NCBI RefSeq assembly: GCF_024623065.1 | Contig: NZ_JANJZR010000032.1 | Span: 1-46,938 of the forward strand | Source: Bacteroides acidifaciens | Lineage (GTDB): Bacteria > Bacteroidota > Bacteroidia > Bacteroidales > Bacteroidaceae | Length of the DNA stretch: 46,938 bases | Direction of reading: 5' to 3' | Shown: positions 40,656-46,938 of the stretch, one piece after another | How the letters are laid out: each line of letters opens with the position of its first letter | Position numbering within the stretch: position 1 is the first letter of the stretch | Program-made: the position numbers and the translations under genes | Notes under the pieces: model-generated | Database searches by the model: none | Seen by the model: the letters and a program-made list of their open reading frames with translations, nothing else | What the model was told of the DNA's origin: nothing

Positions 40656-41063
40656 ATGAAAATGGTTAAGAGATATGCAGGTATCTTAATGATGCTGACT
40701 TTATTGGTTGGCTTTACTTCGTGTGAGGACGATGAAGACTTAGAAGAGCAGATGTTCGGCAGGATATGGGCAGGAGATGTCGGCATGAGTGCTGCCAATG
40801 GAAGGTATATATATAGTAAGTTTACTTTTGACCCGGACGGCTTTGGTGAAGAATATCAATATTATCGTAACGGTGAACCATGTGACTATTTTCGTTTTCA
40901 GTGGTATTGGGAGGATCGTTACAGTAATAACCTTGTTTTGGATTATGGTAGAAATGGAATCTCCTACATGGATGATGTGAATATACGTCGTGGATTAATG
41001 ACTGGAATTTTTTATTTGACAGGAGATTCAGAGGGTTTCCCTTTTACATTGGAAATGCAATAG
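40656..41063 (+). CDS. Small putative lipoprotein
   Basis: This 135-residue protein has a signal peptide (basic start, hydrophobic 8-19) and a lipobox-like GFTSC, so Cys23 would be lipidated. The acidic stretch after it (EDDEDLEEQ) resembles, in charge, the surface-export signals of Bacteroides lipoproteins. The rest (FGRIWAGDVGMSAANGRYIYS, aromatic-rich strands) suggests a small beta-sandwich or lipocalin-like fold. I do not recognise a family. It has its own promoter and terminator. Confidence 0.8.
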   Translation: MKMVKRYAGILMMLTLLVGFTSCEDDEDLEEQMFGRIWAGDVGMSAANGRYIYSKFTFDPDGFGEEYQYYRNGEPCDYFRFQWYWEDRYSNNLVLDYGRNGISYMDDVNIRRGLMTGIFYLTGDSEGFPFTLEMQ

Positions 41064-41086
41064 AAGATGAATATTTTAATATAAAT

Positions 41087-41129
41087 AAAAAGCGGAAGTC
41101 TCTTTTTTAAAGAGTTCCGCTTTTATTTT
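41087..41129. terminator. Bidirectional terminator between the lipoprotein and RluA-family genes
   Basis: A 10-bp stem (AAAAGCGGAA with TTCCGCTTTT) plus an inner CTCTTT/AAAGAG stem, with A and T tracts on either side, between convergent genes. Confidence 0.9.
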
Positions 41130-42050
41130 TTATTTCTTCAGAAACAGCTTCTTGAAATCTGCCGGATAAGGTGTCTCAAACTCCATCAAATCTCCCGTTA
41201 CCGGATGATAGAAACAAAGTTTGAAAGCGTGAAGTGCCATGCGTCCGATAGGATTCGAATAGTTTTCTCCGCCATATCTTCCATCACCGACAATCGGATG
41301 ACCTAAATCCTGCATATGCACACGAATCTGGTTCTTGCGCCCTGTCTCCAAATCAAGTTCTACAAGAGAATACCCGTTCGCACGTTTGATGGTTCTATAA
41401 TGTGTGATTGATTTGGAACCACCGTCGTCGTATTTGCTGGAGCTTACATACAAAGTCTTATCTGTCAACCAGGATACTATCGTATCATAGTCTTTCTCCA
41501 TATTTCCTTCCACTACGGCCACATATCGGCGGTCGGTCACTATCTCATGCCAGTTGTCGCGTAGCGTCCGCTGTGTTTTTTCGTCTTTGGCAAACATCAT
41601 CAAGCCGGAAGTGTCTCTGTCCAGACGGTGAACAATATACACACGAAACTGGCGTCCGGAGCGTTGTACATATTCATTGAGTATTGTATAAGCGGTACGC
41701 TCTTTCTGACGCTCCGTATTGACGGACAAGAGTCCTTGCATCTTTTCGACAACAATGATATAAGCGTCCTCATATACGATTTTCAGCAATCTGTTATTAA
41801 ACTCTTTCTTTCCCTTTTGCTTGCTGATTTGCACCTTCATTCCCGGTTGAAGAGGGTAGTTGAATTGTGTAGTGATCACATTGTCAACAAATACCACCCG
41901 CTTGCTTAACAAAGATTTCAGCTTTGTGCGGCTTGCGTCCGGCATTTTGGCAGCGAGGAAATCCATGAGTTCCATCGGTTCCCTGACTGCATAGTTCGTA
42001 TATTGGGCACGTGCTCTTTCAGCAGGTGTCTTTCTAGGTCTTTTTTCCAT
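41130..42050 (-). CDS. RluA-family pseudouridine synthase
   Basis: This 306-residue protein has an N-terminal S4 RNA-binding domain (about 27-85) and the catalytic motif HRLDRDTSGL (141-150) with Asp144, then LDLETGRKNQIRVHM and the C-terminal FYHPVTG strand. It isomerises uridine to pseudouridine in rRNA. The exact site (RluD-, RluC- or other type) cannot be told. It lies 12 nt downstream of rlmD, so two rRNA modification genes form one operon. Confidence 0.93.
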   Translation of the reverse strand: MEKRPRKTPAERARAQYTNYAVREPMELMDFLAAKMPDASRTKLKSLLSKRVVFVDNVITTQFNYPLQPGMKVQISKQKGKKEFNNRLLKIVYEDAYIIVVEKMQGLLSVNTERQKERTAYTILNEYVQRSGRQFRVYIVHRLDRDTSGLMMFAKDEKTQRTLRDNWHEIVTDRRYVAVVEGNMEKDYDTIVSWLTDKTLYVSSSKYDDGGSKSITHYRTIKRANGYSLVELDLETGRKNQIRVHMQDLGHPIVGDGRYGGENYSNPIGRMALHAFKLCFYHPVTGDLMEFETPYPADFKKLFLKK

Positions 42051-42062
42051 TTCTTTTTTCTT

Positions 42063-43481
42063 TTATCGAAGTTCTAGTAATACTACATTCTCCACATGAT
42101 GAGTGTGAGGGAACATATCTACCGGCTGCACAGCTTTCACCTTGTATTTACCATCCAGTAACTGCAAATCGCGTGCCTGAGTAGCAGGATTACAACTTAC
42201 ATAAACAATCCGTTTGGGTTCGGCAAACAAAATAACGTCAACCACATCTTGATGCATACCTGCGCGAGGGGGGTCTGTTATGATAACGTCTGGGCGTCCA
42301 TGCTGATTGATGAAGTCCTGAGTCAACATATCCTTCATGTCGCCGGCATAGAACAAGGTATTTTTAATATCATTGATTTCCGCATTCACCTTTGCGTCTT
42401 CAATAGCTTCCGGCACATATTCGATACCAATCACTTGGCGCGCCTGGCGTGAGACAAAGTTGGCAATCGTGCCTGTTCCGGTATAGAGGTCGTACACCAG
42501 TTCATTTCCGGTCAGTCCGGCAAAGTCACGGGCTATCTTATATAGATTATAAGCCTGTTCCGAATTGGTCTGATAGAATGATTTCGGACCTACCTTGAAA
42601 CGCAGGCCTTCCATCTCCTCAAAGATATGATCTTTACCTTTAAATACGTGCACATCCAAATCATTGATGGTGTCGTTGCACTTATTATTAATAATGTATA
42701 GCAAAGATGTAATTTCCGGGAAAGAATCAGCGACAAACTGAAGCAGTTGCTTGAACTGTGTCATTTCGTGCTCTTCCGTAATCTTGCAAATTACGATTAC
42801 CATCAATTCGCCCGTTGAAGAAGTACGGACAATCATATTCCGCAGCATACCTTCCTGTGTACGCAGATTGATGAATGAATAATCATGTTCGTAAGCATAG
42901 TCGCGTATCGCATTCCGGATACGGTTGGATATATCGTCCTGCAGCCAACATTTCTCGATAGCCAGCACCTTGTCGAACGCTCCCGGAATATGGAAACCGA
43001 CAGCATTCATCTGGTCATACTTCACATCCTGGCGAACTTCTTCGTTGGTCAGCCAACGTTTATTGGAAAATGTGAACTCCAGTTTGTTTCTGTACCACTC
43101 CGTTTTAGCCGAACCGAGAATCGGGGAAATCTCGGGAAGCTCGATTTTTCCGATACGTCTCAGATTATCTTCCACTTGCTTCTGTTTGTATCTGATTTGC
43201 TCCGGATAGGGGAGCACCTGCCACTTGCAACCGCCGCATACGCCATAGTGTTGACAGAAAGGAACGGCACGATTGGGCGATAGTTCATGAAACTTCACCG
43301 CTTCTGCTTCGGCATATTTATTTTTCTTACGTTTGATCTGAAGGTCTACGACATCGCCCGGCACTACGTAGGGAACAAAAATTACCAGGTCGTTTACTTT
43401 TGCGATGGCTTTTCCTTCGGCAGCCACATCCATGATTGTTATCTTCTCCAATAAGGGAAGTTCTTTTTTCTTTCTTGCCAC
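42063..43481 (-). CDS. rlmD: 23S rRNA (uracil-5-)-methyltransferase RlmD/RumA family
   Basis: This 472-residue protein has an N-terminal TRAM domain (about 5-65), an Fe-S cluster set (Cys76, Cys82, Cys85 in CQHYGVCGGC, and a later Cys in IEKCWLQ), the SAM site YDLYTGTGTIANF, TDPPRAGMH and the nucleophile Cys in VYVSCNPATQARDL. It methylates U in 23S rRNA, in the RlmD class; RlmCD-type dual activity is possible. Promoter at 43509-43516, minus strand. It is first in a pair with the RluA-family gene. Confidence 0.94.
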   Translation of the reverse strand: MARKKKELPLLEKITIMDVAAEGKAIAKVNDLVIFVPYVVPGDVVDLQIKRKKNKYAEAEAVKFHELSPNRAVPFCQHYGVCGGCKWQVLPYPEQIRYKQKQVEDNLRRIGKIELPEISPILGSAKTEWYRNKLEFTFSNKRWLTNEEVRQDVKYDQMNAVGFHIPGAFDKVLAIEKCWLQDDISNRIRNAIRDYAYEHDYSFINLRTQEGMLRNMIVRTSSTGELMVIVICKITEEHEMTQFKQLLQFVADSFPEITSLLYIINNKCNDTINDLDVHVFKGKDHIFEEMEGLRFKVGPKSFYQTNSEQAYNLYKIARDFAGLTGNELVYDLYTGTGTIANFVSRQARQVIGIEYVPEAIEDAKVNAEINDIKNTLFYAGDMKDMLTQDFINQHGRPDVIITDPPRAGMHQDVVDVILFAEPKRIVYVSCNPATQARDLQLLDGKYKVKAVQPVDMFPHTHHVENVVLLELR

Positions 43482-43508
43482 TTTTACACCAGTCTAATAA
43501 TTACTTTG

Positions 43509-43516
43509 CAAAAGTA
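43509..43516 (-). promoter_or_regulatory. -7 box of rlmD
   Basis: Reads TACTTTTG on the minus strand, about 28 nt before the rlmD start. Confidence 0.7.
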
Positions 43517-43597
43517 GGTATTTTTTTTGGAAAACTTTCGTGTCTGTAGAAATAATACAGATTGTAATGTCGAAATTGCATTTTGATAGAAAGTTTT

Positions 43598-43643
43598 TTC
43601 GCAAAAAGTTTTCTGATTTGCGAAATATCCTTAGATTTGCGAA
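43598..43643 (+). promoter_or_regulatory. ppdK promoter with three TTTGCGAA boxes
   Basis: The -7 box TAGATTTG is at 43632-43639. TTTGCGAA occurs at 43617-43624 and 43636-43643, and inverted (TTCGCAAA) at 43598-43605, each exactly 19 nt from the next. This even spacing over the promoter suggests regulator binding on one face of the DNA. Confidence 0.6.
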
Positions 43644-43680
43644 CAGAAAAAAGTCATAATGTAACTTTAAACACAATATT

Positions 43681-46401
43681 ATGGATAAAAAAAGAGTTTA
43701 TACCTTTGGAAATGGTCAGGCAGAAGGAAAGGCCGACATGAGGAATTTGTTAGGTGGTAAAGGTGCCAACCTTGCCGAAATGAATTTAATTGGAATTCCA
43801 GTCCCTCCCGGATTCACAATAACTACAGATGTTTGTACGGAATACAACACGTTAGGACGTGATAAAGTGGTTGAGTTGCTGAAAGATGAAGTTGTAAAAG
43901 CAATCACTCATGTGGAAGCGTTGATGAAATCTAAATTCGGTGATGTCGAAAATCCTTTGTTGGTATCTGTACGTTCTGGTGCACGCGCATCTATGCCGGG
44001 TATGATGGATACTATTCTGAACCTTGGTCTGAATGATGAAGTGGTGGAAGGAATTATCCGCAAGACTGGTAATGCACGCTTTGCATGGGATTCTTACCGT
44101 CGTTTTGTACAGATGTACGGTGACGTGGTTTTGGGAATGAAACCTACTAATAAGGAAGATATTGACCCGTTCGAAGCTATCATCGAAGAGGTGAAAGAAG
44201 CGAAAGGTGTGAAACTTGATAACGAGCTGGAAGTGGAAGACCTGAAAGAGCTTGTGAAGAAATTTAAAGCTGCCGTAAAAGAACAGACAGGAAGAGATTT
44301 TCCGACTTGTGCATACGAACAGCTTTGGGGGGCCATCTGTGCAGTATTCGATTCATGGATGAATGAACGTGCTATCCTTTACCGTAAGATGGAAAGTATT
44401 CCTGACGAATGGGGAACAGCCGTAAACGTACAGGCAATGGTATTCGGTAATATGGGAGATACTTCCGCAACCGGCGTTTGTTTCTCACGTGACGCAGCTA
44501 CAGGTGAAGACCTTTTCAATGGTGAATACCTGATTAACGCGCAAGGTGAAGACGTAGTAGCCGGTATCCGTACTCCGCAACAGATTACTAAGATCGGTTC
44601 CCAACGTTGGGCCCAACTGGCGGGTGTAAGCGAAGAAGAACGTGCTGCAAAATATCCTTCTATGGAAGAAGCTATGCCGGAAATCTATAACGAACTGGAT
44701 GCGCTTCAGACAAAATTGGAAAATCATTATAAAGATATGCAGGACATGGAGTTCACCGTTCAAGAAGGTAAGCTCTGGTTCCTTCAGACACGTAACGGCA
44801 AACGTACGGGTGCTGCCATGGTGAAGATTGCTATGGATTTGCTCCGTCAGGGTATGATTGACGAAAAGACAGCCTTGATGCGCGTTGAACCGAATAAGCT
44901 GGATGAATTGCTCCACCCTGTATTTGACAAGGATGCTTTGAAAAAAGCAAAAATCCTGACTCGTGGTCTTCCGGCTTCTCCGGGTGCTGCAACCGGTCAG
45001 ATTGTATTCTTCGCAGATGACGCTGCCGAATGGCATGCTGCCGGTAAACGTGTGGTGATGGTTCGTATCGAGACCTCTCCTGAGGACTTGGCGGGTATGG
45101 CTGTCGCCGAAGGTATCCTGACTGCCCGTGGAGGTATGACTTCTCACGCTGCTGTGGTAGCCCGTGGTATGGGTAAATGCTGTGTGTCGGGTGCTGGTGC
45201 ATTGAATATTGACTATAAGGCACGTACGGTGGAAATTGACGGTGTGGTGCTGAAAGAAGGTGATTACATCTCTCTGAACGGAAGTACGGGTGTAGTATAT
45301 AATGGTAAGGTAGAGACGAAAGCTGCCGAGCTTTCCGGTGACTTTGCAGAATTGATGACACTGGCTGATAAATATACCCGTTTGCAGGTACGTACCAATG
45401 CGGACACTCCTCATGATGCGGAAGTTGCACGTAACTTCGGTGCGGTGGGTATCGGTCTTTGCCGTACGGAACATATGTTCTTTGAAGGTGAAAAGATTAA
45501 GGCAATGCGTGAAATGATTCTGGCAGAAGATGCTGAAGGGCGTCGCAAGGCATTGGCTAAGATTCTTCCGTACCAACAGGCGGACTTTAAGGGTATCTTT
45601 AAGGCAATGGCGGGCTGTCCGGTGACTGTACGTCTGCTCGATCCTCCTTTGCATGAGTTCGTTCCTCACGATTTGAAGGGACAACAGGAGATGGCGGATA
45701 CTATGGGCGTAAGTTTGCAGTATATCCAGCAACGTGTAGAATCATTGTGTGAACACAACCCGATGTTGGGTCACCGTGGTTGCCGTCTGGGAAATACATA
45801 TCCTGAAATTACTCAGATGCAGACACGCGCTATCTTGGGTGCTGCATTGGAATTGAAGAAAGAAGGAGTGGAGACTCATCCGGAAATCATGGTTCCGCTG
45901 ACTGGTATCTTGTATGAATTCAAGGAACAGGAAAACGTGATTCGTACAGAGGCAGCGAAGTTGTTCGAAGAGTTGGGAGACAGCATTGACTTCAAAGTAG
46001 GTACAATGATTGAAATCCCGCGCGCAGCTTTGACAGCCGACCGTATTGCTTCTTCTGCTGAATTCTTCTCATTCGGTACAAATGACTTGACGCAGATGAC
46101 CTTCGGTTATTCTCGTGACGATATTGCTTCTTTCCTTCCTGTTTATCTGGAAAAGAAGATTTTGAAAGTAGACCCGTTCCAGGTTCTCGATCAGAATGGT
46201 GTGGGACAATTGGTTCGTATGGCAACAGAAAAAGGCCGTGCTATCCGTCCGGATTTGAAATGTGGTATTTGCGGTGAACATGGTGGCGAACCTTCTTCAG
46301 TGAAGTTCTGCCACAGAGTAGGATTAAACTACGTTAGTTGTTCTCCATTCCGCGTACCTATTGCAAGACTGGCGGCGGCGCAGGCTGCAATCGAGGAATA
46401 A
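43681..46401 (+). CDS. ppdK: Pyruvate, phosphate dikinase
   Basis: This 906-residue protein has an ATP-grasp domain (about 1-350, GGKGANLAEM at 26-35 and FGNMGDTSATGVCFSRD), the phospho-His domain with GGMTSHAAVVARG (catalytic His489) and the C-terminal TIM barrel ending CGICGEHGGEPSSV and NYVSCSPFRVPIARLA with the catalytic Cys. It interconverts pyruvate, ATP and phosphate with phosphoenolpyruvate, AMP and pyrophosphate, central to glycolysis and gluconeogenesis in anaerobes. It stands alone with an elaborate promoter and strong terminator. Confidence 0.98.
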   Translation: MDKKRVYTFGNGQAEGKADMRNLLGGKGANLAEMNLIGIPVPPGFTITTDVCTEYNTLGRDKVVELLKDEVVKAITHVEALMKSKFGDVENPLLVSVRSGARASMPGMMDTILNLGLNDEVVEGIIRKTGNARFAWDSYRRFVQMYGDVVLGMKPTNKEDIDPFEAIIEEVKEAKGVKLDNELEVEDLKELVKKFKAAVKEQTGRDFPTCAYEQLWGAICAVFDSWMNERAILYRKMESIPDEWGTAVNVQAMVFGNMGDTSATGVCFSRDAATGEDLFNGEYLINAQGEDVVAGIRTPQQITKIGSQRWAQLAGVSEEERAAKYPSMEEAMPEIYNELDALQTKLENHYKDMQDMEFTVQEGKLWFLQTRNGKRTGAAMVKIAMDLLRQGMIDEKTALMRVEPNKLDELLHPVFDKDALKKAKILTRGLPASPGAATGQIVFFADDAAEWHAAGKRVVMVRIETSPEDLAGMAVAEGILTARGGMTSHAAVVARGMGKCCVSGAGALNIDYKARTVEIDGVVLKEGDYISLNGSTGVVYNGKVETKAAELSGDFAELMTLADKYTRLQVRTNADTPHDAEVARNFGAVGIGLCRTEHMFFEGEKIKAMREMILAEDAEGRRKALAKILPYQQADFKGIFKAMAGCPVTVRLLDPPLHEFVPHDLKGQQEMADTMGVSLQYIQQRVESLCEHNPMLGHRGCRLGNTYPEITQMQTRAILGAALELKKEGVETHPEIMVPLTGILYEFKEQENVIRTEAAKLFEELGDSIDFKVGTMIEIPRAALTADRIASSAEFFSFGTNDLTQMTFGYSRDDIASFLPVYLEKKILKVDPFQVLDQNGVGQLVRMATEKGRAIRPDLKCGICGEHGGEPSSVKFCHRVGLNYVSCSPFRVPIARLAAAQAAIEE

Positions 46402-46424
46402 GCGATTAGATAACTAATTATTGT

Positions 46425-46475
46425 ATTAGGCTGTAATGCACTGGAAAATAGGCATTACAGCCTAATCTGTTTTTG
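46425..46475 (+). terminator. Terminator of ppdK
   Basis: A perfect 15-bp stem (ATTAGGCTGTAATGC with GCATTACAGCCTAAT) and 12-nt loop, followed by CTGTTTTT. Confidence 0.92.
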
Positions 46476-46604
46476 GACGGTTCGTTCATTTGACCGCAGA
46501 AATCGAGCCAAATAAACGGGTAACACATACCAAATACATACAAAAATGAACATGCGCACATACACAACACATACAAATGAATTTATTAACTTAAATAATT
46601 GATT

Positions 46605-46883
46605 ATGATTACATTCAAAACTGTTGTAAGAAGGAAAAGAGCTGATGGTTTTTATCCGGTGTATATTCGCGTGGTTCATCGGACTAAAATGGGGTACATT
46701 AGCACAGGCAAAATTGTTACCGACAAGCAAATACTAAAATCAGGTGACATCAAAGACCCTGTAGTAAATGAATACTGTTCACGCCAAATTTTACGTTTCA
46801 GTGAAATCATGAACAAGAAGGACTTTACCAACTTCTCCGTATCTGATTTGATAGACTATTTCCTGACTTCGTCACTTTTTTGA
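46605..46883 (+). pseudogene. N-terminal stub of a tyrosine recombinase (phage-type integrase)
   Basis: From ATG 46605 the frame gives 92 residues: FKTVVRRKRADGFYPVYIRVVHRTK (arm-type DNA-binding strands, cf. KIGYI-T), TDKQILKSGDIKDPVVNEYCSR and the start of the SAM-like core domain (FTNFSVSDLIDYFLT), then SSLF and stop. Bacteroides integrases of this type run to about 400 residues, and the catalytic R-H-R-Y part is missing. The frame breaks at a T6 run (46875-46880), after which the sequence no longer resembles an integrase in any plus-strand frame. So the gene is broken, or another element begins about 46870. Confidence 0.75.
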
Positions 46884-46938
46884 GTTCCAAAATAAGGATG
46901 CCTGATTTTCACCAATATAGGCAAATTCAAGGGTGATT
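46872..46938 (-). other. Possible 3' end of a minus-strand gene at the window edge
   Basis: The minus strand is open from the window end to a TGA at 46872-46874 and reads GENQASLFWNSKK at its end. This could be the C-terminus of a gene in an element inserted into the integrase. Only 21 codons are visible, so this is a weak call. Confidence 0.2.

Noticed and set aside
44485..45732. Long minus-strand open frame (about 415 codons) across ppdK
   Set aside because: Antisense shadow of ppdK with no recognisable domain.
1..46938. tRNA, rRNA or CRISPR loci
   Set aside because: No tRNA-like TTCGA arms in the gaps, no rRNA sequence and no regularly spaced direct repeats were found on reading all intergenic stretches.

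Overview
The window looks like a chromosomal segment of a Bacteroides species (Bacteroidota, human-gut type). The evidence is the Bacteroidales promoter signature (TTTG, about 20 nt, then TAnnTTTG) in front of many genes, the lack of strong Shine-Dalgarno sequences, and marker families such as smalltalk, DUF4248, BT4734-type, DUF4080 radical SAM and the rseC-rnfBCDGEA operon. I cannot name the species from sequence alone.

Layout. (1) 1-7837 is the 3' part of a capsular/exopolysaccharide locus: an acyltransferase cut by the window edge, GT2, LicD-like phosphotransferase, Wzx-type flippase, GT4, an HpcH/HpaI-type aldolase with a D-2-hydroxyacid dehydrogenase, and the initiating phosphoglycosyl transferase. 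(2) 7973-9040 is a lone AAA ATPase, followed by a bidirectional terminator. (3) 9142-13462 is a block that I recall as a common companion of Bacteroides capsule loci: amidase, 35-aa smalltalk protein, HU-like protein, DUF4248, DUF3987 and a BT4734-type primase-like protein. (4) 13562-17008 is accessory DNA: a small gene interrupted at a textbook -1 slippery heptamer, the stub of an AAA-ATPase-like gene, and a tightly coupled three-gene cassette (DUF262, DUF3696-type AAA ATPase, PLD/MIT_C-like protein). Two copies of one terminator hairpin in opposite orientation bound this stretch. It is the best candidate here for an undescribed, possibly anti-phage, system. (5) 17166-22852 is the rseC-rnfBCDGEA operon (ferredoxin:NAD+ oxidoreductase, ion pump). 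(6) 23079-46401 is mostly housekeeping: galE, ispE, dnaB, pheT, a YebC-family gene, a TSCPD protein, an Nramp transporter, a C_GCAxxG_C_C protein, a small winged-helix protein, lepA, nhaA, map-rmuC, a B12-binding radical SAM protein, a small lipoprotein, rlmD with an RluA-family synthase, and ppdK. (7) 46605-46883 is the N-terminal stub of a tyrosine recombinase, marking the edge of another mobile region.

How the genes fit together. The capsule genes cover lipid-linked initiation, glycosyl addition, phospho and acyl decoration and flipping, with an unusual aldolase plus dehydrogenase pair that may make a hydroxy-acid substituent. The accessory stretch lies between the capsule-linked block and the essential-type rnf operon, which is a plausible hot spot for gene turnover. 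Regulatory DNA is readable: about 19 TAnnTTTG promoters, around a dozen terminator hairpins, and several palindromes at promoters (pheT, the winged-helix gene, ppdK).
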